A stretch of 9,266 nt of DNA from Brevibacterium picturae (GCF_030453725.1 NZ_JAKDJU010000120.1:1-9266); one strand, 5' to 3'. Positions 1 to 9,265 are shown, counted from the stretch's first letter. Numbers and translations: made by a program. The notes: generated by a model from the letters alone, not told the origin.

Positions 1-234
1 AAGAAGAAGGCGCCGGCTAAGAAGACTGCGGCTAAGAAGACTGCGGCTAAGAAGGCTCCTGCGAAGAAGTCGACCGCAGCCAAGACAAGCACAGCGAAGA
101 AGACCACGGCGAAGGCTCCGGCTAAGACCGCTGCCAAGTCGACTGCTGCGAAGTCGACGACGGCGAAGAAGACGACTGCTAAGTCGACAACCGCGGCCAA
201 GAAGTCCACGACTGCGAAGCCGAAGACTCCCTGA
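1..234 (+). CDS. topA: DNA topoisomerase I, C-terminal Lys/Ala-rich tail (5' partial)
   Basis: The frame opening at base 1 runs 77 codons to a TGA at 232-234 and is almost entirely Lys, Ala, Thr, Ser and Pro in AKKTAAKK/AKSTTAK-type repeats. Such basic histone-H1-like tails are known at the C-terminus of actinobacterial topoisomerase I, where they bind DNA and aid processive relaxation of negative supercoils. None of the catalytic domains lies in this window, so the identity rests on tail composition plus the downstream tmk and holB, which commonly follow topA in actinobacteria. A 15-bp unit (GCTAAGAAGACTGCG) is tandemly repeated at 16-45 and begins a third copy, so tail length may vary by slippage. 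The alternative is another protein with such a tail, for example a HU/HupB-type nucleoid protein. Confidence 0.75.
   Translation, partial: KKKAPAKKTAAKKTAAKKAPAKKSTAAKTSTAKKTTAKAPAKTAAKSTAAKSTTAKKTTAKSTTAAKKSTTAKPKTP
16..54 (+). repeat. 15-bp tandem repeat in the basic tail
   Basis: Two exact copies of GCTAAGAAGACTGCG (16-30, 31-45) are followed by nine bases of a third. Each copy encodes AKKTA. The unit is a multiple of three, so gain or loss of copies would keep the reading frame. Confidence 0.85.
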
Positions 235-280
235 GGCCGGTGCTATAGTTAGTTTCGGTGCTCTGAGCTCCGGAAGTTCT

Positions 281-319
281 GGGTCGATTCCTCTACGGAG
301 GATCGGCCCTTTTCTTCTT
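281..319 (+). terminator. Rho-independent terminator after topA
   Basis: A GC-rich hairpin spans 281-309. GGG-TC-GAT-(bulged T)-CCTC pairs with GAGG-ATC-GG-CCC around a TACG tetraloop closed by C-G, which is the very stable UNCG class. TTTTCTTCTT follows at once (310-319). It lies 46 bases past the topA stop and should end topA transcription, so the next gene probably needs its own promoter. Actinobacterial terminators often lack a U tract; this one has a partial one. Confidence 0.85.
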
Positions 320-491
320 CGACTCGCAATGTTCAGTCTTCTACCGGCACGGGTCACGCTGGGTGGACGTTTTAGGCTGGTGCCAGAGCGTGAATTCAGC
401 TCAAATCGTCCGCCTAAGACGCACATACACCGTCCACTGAAGCGGTACCTCGAATCTACCCAGCCGATCTCAGACAACGGAGTCCGACCCA

Positions 492-1556
492 ATGGCACCT
501 GCACCAGCGATCTCGATCCGCCTCAACGACCCTGCTGACGACGATGCGTTCCATGCGTGGCACGAGGTGTTCGCTGCGGCGAGTTCCCACGATCGAGGAC
601 CTGACGCTCCGGTGTGGCCCGAAGCTGAGCTCAGTGCCGAACTGCGCACGCAGCGAACCTCGTCGATGACGGAGCTCTACCTCGTGCGCAGTGCGACGGA
701 GGCCGATTCAGCGATCGGAGCAATCGCGCTGACGATGCCGCTCAGCGACAACCGGCACAGAGTCGACGCCGGACTCTACGTCGACCCCGGATCCCGTCGC
801 CGAGGTGTCGGCTCCGCGATGCTCGAATTCGTTCGTTCACGCACCAAGGAGTTGGATCGTCGGGTGATCTCTTCGGAAGTATTCCGACCGTTCAGGACCA
901 GCGAAGCAGACTCCAGGTCTGAAGATGTCGAGACCACGGCGCCCGGGATCGCGTTTGCCGAACACCATGGATTCACCTTCGCCATCGGAGACCTCCGCAG
1001 TGAGTGTCCTCTGCCAGTGGACTCCGCCCTCGTTCGCACGATCGCCAGGGAAGCACGACCATTCCACGAGGGTTTCGAGTTCCACTCCTGGTCCGGAGAT
1101 GTGCCGGAGGAGTTCGTCGAGCAATGGGCTCTTATGGAGGGTCTCATCGAAACTGAGGCGCCCACGGGAGTGCGCGACGTTGAACCCGAAGCCACCTCGG
1201 CGGCAGACATCCGCGAACAGGAGGCCATCTTCGCAATGCAGGGGCGGACAAGCTTCGCAGCGATCGCTCTCGACTCTTCCGGAGACATCGCAGCCTACAC
1301 GCAGCTGGTCCATTCGTCGGTCGAAGCCATGGTCTACCAGTGGGGGACCCTTGTCCGCGACCAGTATCGGGGTCATCGGCTCGGGGCAGCAGTCAAAGCT
1401 GCCGCCGCGCACGAGTTCTCACAGTCGGGCCTGGAGGCCCGAGCGATCATCACCTACAACGCAGAAGAGAACGAGCACATGCTTGCGATCAACCAGAGAC
1501 TGGGATTCCGCCCAGTCGAGCGGATCGAAGAGGTCGAACTCAACCTCGACGCGTGA
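492..1556 (+). CDS. Tandem GNAT-domain N-acetyltransferase
   Basis: A 354-residue protein with two GCN5-related acetyltransferase domains in one chain. The N-terminal copy has the acetyl-CoA pyrophosphate-binding motif DPGSRRRGVGSAML near residues 98-111. The C-terminal copy has VRDQYRGHRLGAAVKAA near 288-304, followed by NAEENEHMLAINQRLGF (about 323-339), the usual strand/helix end of the fold. The layout resembles two-domain actinobacterial GNATs, the group that includes mycothiol synthase, but mshD is not supported by any specific motif and the acceptor substrate is unknown. The start is ATG 492, with GGAG at 479-482 and a 9-base spacer. The gene sits alone on the plus strand between the topA terminator and a convergent neighbour whose stop lies 30 bases away. 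I found no convincing -35/-10 pair upstream. Confidence 0.85.
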   Translation: MAPAPAISIRLNDPADDDAFHAWHEVFAAASSHDRGPDAPVWPEAELSAELRTQRTSSMTELYLVRSATEADSAIGAIALTMPLSDNRHRVDAGLYVDPGSRRRGVGSAMLEFVRSRTKELDRRVISSEVFRPFRTSEADSRSEDVETTAPGIAFAEHHGFTFAIGDLRSECPLPVDSALVRTIAREARPFHEGFEFHSWSGDVPEEFVEQWALMEGLIETEAPTGVRDVEPEATSAADIREQEAIFAMQGRTSFAAIALDSSGDIAAYTQLVHSSVEAMVYQWGTLVRDQYRGHRLGAAVKAAAAHEFSQSGLEARAIITYNAEENEHMLAINQRLGFRPVERIEEVELNLDA

Positions 1557-1567
1557 GGCTCAGACAC

Positions 1568-1604
1568 AGTCGGGACTGCCTACCGTCTACTGTCCCGCCG
1601 ACTC
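1568..1604. terminator. Possible bidirectional hairpin between convergent genes
   Basis: The 30-base gap between the two convergent GNAT genes lies within an imperfect inverted repeat. AGTC-GGGAC on the left can pair with GTCCC-(GCC bulge)-GACT on the right around a loop of about 15 bases. There is no T tract on either strand and the stem overlaps the last codons of the reverse gene. It is only a weak candidate for a shared terminator. Confidence 0.3.
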
Positions 1605-2078
1605 TGCTGCGAACGAGCGCAGCGCCTCACCATCGAGACGGAAGGTCTCCCATTCGTCCTGAGCCTTTGCACCCAGCGAACGGTAGAAGCCGATTGAGGG
1701 CTCGTTCCATTTGAGAACGCACCACTCGAGTCGAGTCAGACCCCGTTCCTGGCAGATCTGGGCCAAGTGACCCAGCAGCGCCTTGCCCGCCCCATTTCCG
1801 CGGTGATCGGGATCGACGAATAAGTCTTCGAGCCAGATCCCATTCTTCCCAGTCCAGGTGGAGAACGAGTGGAACCAGATCGCGATGCCGATGATCTGTC
1901 CGTCCACCTCGGCGACGAGGCCATAGGTGCTCGGATGCCCATCGGCGGGAAACATCACCGCAGCGAAATCGTCTTCGGTGGCCTCGACCGCATCGGGCTC
2001 CTTCTCATACACGGCCAGGGCTTGGACCAGCCGGAGGATGTCGGGCAGATCGTCCTTCGTCGCCTCGCGCACATTCAT
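1587..2078 (-). CDS. GNAT acetyltransferase, diamine (SSAT/SAT2)-like
   Basis: A 163-residue single-domain GNAT. It has the pattern of the spermidine/spermine (diamine or thialysine) acetyltransferase group: an early YEKEPDAVEATEDDF segment (about 24-38), then WLEDLFVDPDHRGNGAGKALL (81-102) containing the acetyl-CoA loop R93-G-N-G-A-G-K99, then LEWCVLKWNEPSIGFYRSLGA (117-137). Tyr132 is placed like the general-acid tyrosine of SSAT, and the end (DEWETFRLDGEAL) is also typical. The likely reaction is acetyl transfer from acetyl-CoA to a small amine such as a polyamine or lysine analogue; the exact substrate cannot be read from sequence. ATG at 2078 is preceded by GGAG with an 11-base spacer. 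The gene lies 75 bases after the lipoate-ligase-like gene on the same strand and is probably co-transcribed with it. Confidence 0.88.
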   Translation of the reverse strand: MNVREATKDDLPDILRLVQALAVYEKEPDAVEATEDDFAAVMFPADGHPSTYGLVAEVDGQIIGIAIWFHSFSTWTGKNGIWLEDLFVDPDHRGNGAGKALLGHLAQICQERGLTRLEWCVLKWNEPSIGFYRSLGAKAQDEWETFRLDGEALRSFAAESAGQ

Positions 2079-2153
2079 CGGGTCATCGTCTCCAATTGCT
2101 TCGGTGTCGCAGTACAGGGTCGCAGTGCAGGGGTCGTCATGGAGTAGGTGCCG

Positions 2154-2909
2154 TCACAGCACGTGGGTGCCGATCTTGTCGGGCAGCGCTGCGAGTTCGG
2201 CGGCTGTGGGCTCACCGGGCGTGTGCGGATCGGCGTGGGCATAGTAGGAGGCGAACGCCTCGGCGACGGTGTCGATCGTGACCTCGGGGTGGACTTCTCT
2301 GATCGACCCACCAGTGGCCGGATCCCACTCGATGCCCAGGGCCGCCTCGACGTCGGTGAGGACGGAACGGATGGGATCGGGATCCTCGACGATCACGGAT
2401 GAGGAGAACAGCCACGCGCCCGAGACCACTCGCTGTGCGGTTCCGATCGCCTTGATCCGACCGGCCACATTCACGCTGTGCTCACCGGGGCAGTACTCCC
2501 CAGGAATCTCGCCGAGGCGGGCGTCGACTCCGATGCCACGCAGAACCTCGACGTAGTCCTGCCCAAAGGCGGAGAACCTCGCCGTGGTGTCTTTGATGAA
2601 CGCATCACTGGGTTCGATGTGATCGATGACCAGCGATCCCCGATGATAGGCGGCAGCTCGCCCGCCGAGGCTGCGCAGAGCTGGCGTGAAACCGTGATCC
2701 TTCGCCGCTTCGATTGCTGCGGGGAACCCGGGAAGGAACCGATCTCTGGCCCCGAAGGCCAACGTCGGTGCTGGCCTGTACATCCGCAGCGTTGCTCCTC
2801 GGGTGCCGTGCTTGACCGAGTCGAGGAGGACCCTGGCAAAGGCAAGTTCCTCGATCGGACCCAAGCCGGTCGTTGCTACTGCTGACATCGATGTTCGCGT
2901 TATGTGCAC
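2154..2909 (-). CDS. Lipoate-protein ligase A / octanoyltransferase-fold protein
   Basis: A 251-residue protein of the biotin/lipoate A/B ligase superfamily. RPAPTLAFGARD (45-56) matches the first strand of the fold, and RSLGGRAAAYHRGSLVIDH (79-97) matches the R-x-x-G-G-x-x-x-x-x-x-G glycine loop that holds the acyl-adenylate or acyl group. Near the centre GEYCPGEHSV is followed by AGRIKAIGTAQR, where Lys153 fits the invariant lysine of the family. Cys140 falls where LipM/LipL-type octanoyl/lipoyl transferases carry their catalytic cysteine. The protein is shorter than LplA with its accessory domain. It could be a ligase, a Cys-dependent octanoyltransferase, or a divergent paralogue with another substrate. 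The start is GTG 2909, with ATG 2888 as an alternative; neither has a clear ribosome binding site, which fits leaderless translation. It is divergent from tmk and heads a unit with the GNAT downstream. Confidence 0.8.
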   Translation of the reverse strand: MHITRTSMSAVATTGLGPIEELAFARVLLDSVKHGTRGATLRMYRPAPTLAFGARDRFLPGFPAAIEAAKDHGFTPALRSLGGRAAAYHRGSLVIDHIEPSDAFIKDTTARFSAFGQDYVEVLRGIGVDARLGEIPGEYCPGEHSVNVAGRIKAIGTAQRVVSGAWLFSSSVIVEDPDPIRSVLTDVEAALGIEWDPATGGSIREVHPEVTIDTVAEAFASYYAHADPHTPGEPTAAELAALPDKIGTHVL

Positions 2910-2916
2910 GCAATCA

Positions 2917-2944
2917 AGAGTAGAGGATCAGACATCGGTGAGAA
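2917..2944 (-). promoter_or_regulatory. Candidate promoter of the ligase-like gene (leaderless)
   Basis: Read on the reverse strand, TTCTCA (2944-2939) and TACTCT (2922-2917) are separated by 16 bases and resemble sigma-70/SigA -35 and -10 elements. The -10 ends 7 bases before the GTG start at 2909, so transcription would begin at or next to the start codon. That agrees with the absence of a Shine-Dalgarno sequence. The -35 match is only 4 of 6. Confidence 0.4.
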
Positions 2945-2985
2945 GAGATCCGGTCTGTTCCAAGAGATATGTCAGTCGCGGCAGA

Positions 2986-2991
2986 TATTGT
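2986..2991 (+). promoter_or_regulatory. Candidate -10 element for the tmk-holB operon
   Basis: TATTGT fits the TANNNT consensus and ends 6 bases before GTG 2998, so the mRNA would start at about the start codon. No good -35 was found at 16-19 bases upstream. If this element is used, the operon mRNA is leaderless from GTG 2998. If ATG 3004 is the true start, the upstream TAGG (2991-2994) would act as a weak ribosome binding site with a 9-base spacer. Confidence 0.4.
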
Positions 2992-2997
2992 AGGTCT

Positions 2998-5790
<2,793 letters not shown>

Positions 5791-6948
5791 GTGAGCGTCT
5801 TCAATGAGCTCGTCGGCCAGGACGACGTCATCACCCAGCTCGAGTATGCACTGCACTCGCCGGGCGCGATGACCCACGCCTGGCTGTTCACCGGCCCTCC
5901 GGGGTCGGGTCGTTCCAATGCGGCTCGAGCCTTCGCCGCGGCACTGATCTCAGGCGGTGAAGAACCCAATGACGTCACCGCACGCGTACTCAAAGGCCAT
6001 CACGAATCGCTGACGATCATGTCGACTCAGAAATCGGTGATCACCATTGACGAAGTGCGAGAACTGGTGACGAAAGCACAGTCTGCTCCGGTCAATTCCC
6101 CGTGGCGAGTCGTCATCATCGAAGACGCAGATCGGATGAGCGAACGTACGGCCAACGTCTTACTCAAGGCCATCGAGGAACCGCCTCCAGCCACAGTGTG
6201 GCTGCTGTGCGCGCCCAGCCCCATCGATGTTCTCACCACGATCCGTTCTCGGTGCCGGCCCGTCCGCCTGCGCATTCCCTCTCGGGATGCCGTGGCCAAG
6301 CTCCTCATCGAACGTGATCACATCGATGAGGACAGGGCTAAGTGGGCGGCCGCAGTCGCGCAGAACCACATCGGTCGGGCCAAGTACATGGCGCTCAATG
6401 AATCCGCCGGTGAGGAGCGCAAACAGATCCTCGCGATCCCAGGGAAGCTGACCTCTGTCGGGGCGACTATCCGCTTGGCGGGACGCATCGTCGATGAAGC
6501 CGCGGAGACCGCGAAGTCTCGGGTCGAGGAACGCAATGCCACGGAACGAACCGATCTGATGGCGACTCTGGGCATCGAATCGGAGAAGTCCATCCCACCC
6601 TCGGCAAGATCCCAGATCAGGAAGCTTGAGGAAGAGCAGAAACGCCGATCAGTCCGCGCCCGCAACGACGAACTCGACCGGATCTTCCTCGAACTCATGA
6701 GCCTCTACCGGGACATCCTCATGCACCAGTTGGGGATCCGCGACGGGTGGATCAACGCTGGCGAAGGCGACCTCATCTCCGAACAGGCGAATAGGGACGG
6801 ACCTGACACGACTCTGCTGCGCATCGACGCTATCACCGAGGCGAGACGACGATTGCAGACGAACATGTCGCCTGTGCTCATCGTCGAATCAGCGTTCGTG
6901 CTGCTGTCGAACCCCTGGCTGCTCGAGGACCGCACAGGGGCACTCTGA
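5791..6948 (+). CDS. holB: DNA polymerase III delta-prime subunit (clamp loader), lacking the zinc module
   Basis: A 385-residue AAA+ clamp-loader subunit. It begins with VFNELVGQDDVITQLEYAL (3-21), then a Walker-A-like GPPGSGRS (35-42) with Arg in place of Lys, as expected for a subunit that does not hydrolyse ATP. Walker-B-like VVIIEDADRM (107-116), the NVLLKAIEEPP segment (122-132) and the SRC arginine-finger motif (153-155) follow. With delta and the DnaX tau/gamma subunits it loads the beta sliding clamp at replication forks. The C-terminal collar domain ends near LLSNPWLLEDRTGAL. The only cysteines are Cys140 and Cys155, so the four-cysteine zinc site that usually lies between the Walker A and B regions is missing; that stretch reads SGGEEPNDVTARVLKGHHE. 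It is coupled to tmk and its stop lies 3 bases from the convergent peptidase gene. Confidence 0.92.
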   Translation: MSVFNELVGQDDVITQLEYALHSPGAMTHAWLFTGPPGSGRSNAARAFAAALISGGEEPNDVTARVLKGHHESLTIMSTQKSVITIDEVRELVTKAQSAPVNSPWRVVIIEDADRMSERTANVLLKAIEEPPPATVWLLCAPSPIDVLTTIRSRCRPVRLRIPSRDAVAKLLIERDHIDEDRAKWAAAVAQNHIGRAKYMALNESAGEERKQILAIPGKLTSVGATIRLAGRIVDEAAETAKSRVEERNATERTDLMATLGIESEKSIPPSARSQIRKLEEEQKRRSVRARNDELDRIFLELMSLYRDILMHQLGIRDGWINAGEGDLISEQANRDGPDTTLLRIDAITEARRRLQTNMSPVLIVESAFVLLSNPWLLEDRTGAL

Positions 6949-6951
6949 GGT

Positions 6952-8070
6952 TCAGTCCTCGTCGAGGAGCTCGCCGACCAATGCGGTGGTGAGCTCGACT
7001 CGGCGAGGAATCCACACCTGCAGGGCGTGCTCTGTCCTTGCGTGCGACCCGCCGCCCACTGTGCCGAGTCCGTCAATGGTCGGAGTTCCGACACCGGCTG
7101 TGAAATTACCGTCCGACCCACCGCCGACGGCAACGGACCGCAATGGCGGGTGCCCCAAGTGGGCGCTCAGCCGTTGGGCTCGGGCGTAGAGACCCAGTGC
7201 CATCTTCTCCTCCAGCGGGGCCCGGTTGATTCCGCCTCTGACATCGACCTTGGCTCCGGCCACAGTAGGGGAGAGGGAGCTGAGAATGCCGTCGATACGC
7301 TCCTGTTCCGCCACCGAGGCAGCGCGGGAGTCGACGCCGACAACAGCCTTGGCCGGCACAGTGTTCGTCGTCGAACCGCTGTGCATGACGGTCGGTACAA
7401 CCGATGTGCCCACGGACGGATCATGCAGCTCAGCGATCTTGACGACCTGATTGGCCACTTCGATTGTGGCGTTGATGCCCTTCTCCGGTTCGACCCCGGC
7501 ATGGGCGGCGAGACCGGTGACTTCGAGGGAATAGATGGCAACGCCCTTGCGAGCGATCTTCACTGCCCCGTCGGGTGCGCCGCTTTCGAAGACCAGTGCC
7601 GCCTTGGCTCCACGGGCTTCGTCCTCAATGATCTGACGTGAACCGGGGGAGCCGAGCTCTTCGTCGCCGGTCATGAGGATGCTGACGCCATCGAGACTCC
7701 CGCGCTGTTGGCGTAGTCGCGCCATGGCATAGAGAGCGATGAGCAGGCCGCCCTTCATGTCGTCAGCGCCTGGTCCACGTACGACACCGTCCGCAACCGA
7801 ATAGGGAAAATCGGCGAGAGTGCCTGTCGGCCATACGGTGTCATGGTGACCGATGAGCACAACCTTGCGAGGTCTGGTGCCGAAGCGCCACAGCACGTGC
7901 GGGTGAGAATCGGTTTCGATGAGGTGAGGAGCTGCCCCGAGAAGACCAGTGCCGATCCGCGAAACCAGCTGAGCACTGCGGGCCAGTGATTCGGGGTCCT
8001 GGGAGAACGACTCACATTCGATGAGCGTCTGGAAATCACTCATGAAGTCCTTCGAGTCGAACTCGACCAC
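6952..8070 (-). CDS. M20-family metallopeptidase, carboxypeptidase G2 / ArgE-DapE-like
   Basis: About 372 residues counted from GTG 8070. All signatures of the di-zinc M20 amidohydrolases are present: H75-H-D77 in GHHDTVWP, bridging Asp104 in GPGADDMKGG, catalytic and metal-binding E137-E138 in TGDEELGSPGS, Glu162 in VFESG, dimer-domain His190 in GLAAHAG, and the terminal metal ligand His343 in GGGSHARTEH. The pattern is closest to glutamate carboxypeptidase (CPG2), which removes C-terminal glutamate from acyl-amino acids or folates, but a related acyl-amino-acid hydrolase is equally possible. No signal peptide is seen, so it is probably cytoplasmic. The frame extends to GTG 8109. GTG 8070 was chosen because AAAAGGG (8085-8079) lies 8 bases upstream; ATG 8043 is another option. 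It follows the reverse-strand GNAT by 84 bases. Confidence 0.85.
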   Translation of the reverse strand: MVEFDSKDFMSDFQTLIECESFSQDPESLARSAQLVSRIGTGLLGAAPHLIETDSHPHVLWRFGTRPRKVVLIGHHDTVWPTGTLADFPYSVADGVVRGPGADDMKGGLLIALYAMARLRQQRGSLDGVSILMTGDEELGSPGSRQIIEDEARGAKAALVFESGAPDGAVKIARKGVAIYSLEVTGLAAHAGVEPEKGINATIEVANQVVKIAELHDPSVGTSVVPTVMHSGSTTNTVPAKAVVGVDSRAASVAEQERIDGILSSLSPTVAGAKVDVRGGINRAPLEEKMALGLYARAQRLSAHLGHPPLRSVAVGGGSDGNFTAGVGTPTIDGLGTVGGGSHARTEHALQVWIPRRVELTTALVGELLDED

Positions 8071-8110
8071 GTGCGTCACCCTTTTCTCTCTTCGAATGTC
8101 TGTCTCCACC

Positions 8111-8116
8111 AGGTTA
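8111..8116 (-). promoter_or_regulatory. Possible -10 element for the M20 peptidase gene
   Basis: Read on the reverse strand, TAACCT fits TANNNT. It would start transcription around 8103, leaving a short leader that contains the AAAAGGG ribosome site before GTG 8070. No clear -35 is present, and read-through from the upstream GNAT gene is also possible. Confidence 0.25.
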
Positions 8117-8154
8117 ACGGGTGCGGTGTCCCTGAAACGTCAGTGCACGGTGCT

Positions 8155-9066
8155 TCACCTGTTTCGTCGAAGATCCCTCACCTCGGTGCGGGGAGCGAAG
8201 CCAGCGGATGAGTACGCGGCGACAGCGGCCACATTCGAACTCTCCGTGCCCACCGCTGCTGACGAAGATCCCAACTGTTGCAGGGCTCTTGCCGCAGCGA
8301 TCGCCATGGCCTTCCCGTAGCCGTGACCCTGGTGGTCACGGTGCACAGCCAACGGCTCGAGCAGCCCTGGCCGGTTCGGACCTGCGGACCACACCGTCGT
8401 CACTGCAACCGGCTGGTCTGAGTCGTCATACCCCAGCAGACTCTGTGCCCACGAGGAGAAAGGGCCAGACATCATCGTGTGCCACCGTTGGACGAATCGC
8501 TGTTTGTCGTCCACGGTGTAGGGCATACCGCGGAATGCTGACCAATGAACGGCAGTCCATGCCTCAGCGCTATCCGGCCCGGCAACCTCCACCCGGAGGT
8601 CGGGTTCCTCAACTGGCAGATTCAGGTCACGATTCAGAGGCGTCCACGGCTCGTCTGCCTCCCATCCGCGTTCTGCCAACCGAGCAACGAGGCAGGTTGC
8701 TCCTCGAGCCTCGACGATTGCCGATCCTTTCCCGAAGACGGCGTTGTCTAGGGGAGGGACAGCGCTGTCTGACGGGTCGATGTCGGATTCGATCTGTTGT
8801 GCCAAAGAGTCGTCATGGCTGAAGTCCGGGTCCACGGCCAGGCGCAGAAGGTCTTCCCCGTCCAGCAGTCCGATTGCCAGGACCTTGTCGTCGCACCGCC
8901 AGATCCGCATTGCTTGAGCTGTAGCTTCGGAGTCTCTCAGCGAATACCAGCCGAGGTCGCCTGTGTGAAGATGGAGCGGTCCGTCGTCGGTCTGCCAGCT
9001 GTCGAGCACGGCGCCGATGCTGGGAAGTTCTGCGGCCGTTGGAACGGCCATCTGTGCGGTGCTCAT
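8155..9066 (-). CDS. GNAT-family acetyltransferase with a divergent N-terminal half
   Basis: A 303-residue protein. The C-terminal half (about 158-300) is a clear GNAT domain: LEPLAVHRDHQGHGYGKAM (236-254) carries the acetyl-CoA loop Q246-G-H-G-Y-G251, and ESSNVAAVAAYSSAGF (275-290) is the usual last strand and helix, with Asn278 and Tyr285 in family positions. The N-terminal half (1-150), including HLHTGDLGWYSLRD and a segment ending in ARLAERGWEADEP, looks like a second, degenerate GNAT fold without a visible acetyl-CoA loop. Tandem GNATs of this size are common in actinobacteria; the acceptor is unknown. The start is ATG 9066, with CAGGAG ending 4 bases upstream. The gene is divergent from tRNA-Thr and precedes the M20 peptidase on the same strand. 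No specific functional link between those two genes is evident. Confidence 0.85.
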   Translation of the reverse strand: MSTAQMAVPTAAELPSIGAVLDSWQTDDGPLHLHTGDLGWYSLRDSEATAQAMRIWRCDDKVLAIGLLDGEDLLRLAVDPDFSHDDSLAQQIESDIDPSDSAVPPLDNAVFGKGSAIVEARGATCLVARLAERGWEADEPWTPLNRDLNLPVEEPDLRVEVAGPDSAEAWTAVHWSAFRGMPYTVDDKQRFVQRWHTMMSGPFSSWAQSLLGYDDSDQPVAVTTVWSAGPNRPGLLEPLAVHRDHQGHGYGKAMAIAAARALQQLGSSSAAVGTESSNVAAVAAYSSAGFAPRTEVRDLRRNR

Positions 9067-9152
9067 GTTACTCCTGAAGTGCGAAATGAATGAGCGGAGA
9101 AGCCCAGCATATGTGAGTTGCGTTACGTACTGAAGTCTCAGTCATTCTCCTT

Positions 9153-9182
9153 TTGACCAGGAGTCCTGGTTTTGGCTAAAGT
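9153..9182 (+). promoter_or_regulatory. Promoter of tRNA-Thr
   Basis: TTGACC (9153-9158) and TAAAGT (9177-9182) form a good SigA-type -35/-10 pair with an 18-base spacer. The expected start point, about 9188-9190, lies just before the tRNA 5' end at 9193, as is usual for short tRNA leaders. Confidence 0.75.
9156..9170. promoter_or_regulatory. 15-bp palindrome inside the tRNA-Thr promoter
   Basis: ACCAGGA-G-TCCTGGT is a perfect inverted repeat with a single central base. It overlaps the last three bases of the -35 element and most of the left part of the spacer. A dimeric regulator bound here would block RNA polymerase. It may also be chance: a 7-bp-arm palindrome is expected about once in a sequence of this length. 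Confidence 0.35.
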
Positions 9183-9192
9183 TAGGTCGGTT

Positions 9193-9265
9193 GCCGCCTT
9201 AGCTCAGTCGGTAGAGCGATTCACTCGTAATGAATAGGTCGGGAGTTCGATTCTCCCAGGCGGCT
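9193..9265 (+). tRNA. tRNA-Thr (anticodon CGT)
   Basis: A full cloverleaf can be drawn. The acceptor stem pairs GCCGCCT (9193-9199) with AGGCGGC (9258-9264), with discriminator T 9265. The D stem is GCTC/GAGC (9202-9205 / 9214-9217). The anticodon stem is ATTCA/TGAAT (9219-9223 / 9231-9235) around the loop CTCGTAA, giving anticodon CGT at 9226-9228, which reads ACG threonine codons. The T arm is GGGAG-TTCGATT-CTCCC (9241-9257). The CCA end is not visible because the window stops one base later, so whether it is encoded cannot be told. Confidence 0.95.

Noticed and set aside
1..234. HU/HupB-type nucleoid protein as the source of the basic tail
   Set aside because: Possible from the tail alone, but tmk and holB downstream favour topA. 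It is kept only as an alternative.
329..538. A 69-codon open frame between topA and the first GNAT gene
   Set aside because: It overlaps the start of the GNAT gene in another frame, has no good ribosome site, and its sequence looks like random translation of GC-rich DNA.
2803..2997. In-frame upstream extension of the tmk fusion (65 more codons)
   Set aside because: It lies antisense to the start of the ligase-like gene, adds no membrane or signal feature, and has no ribosome binding site. GTG 2998 or ATG 3004 fits better.
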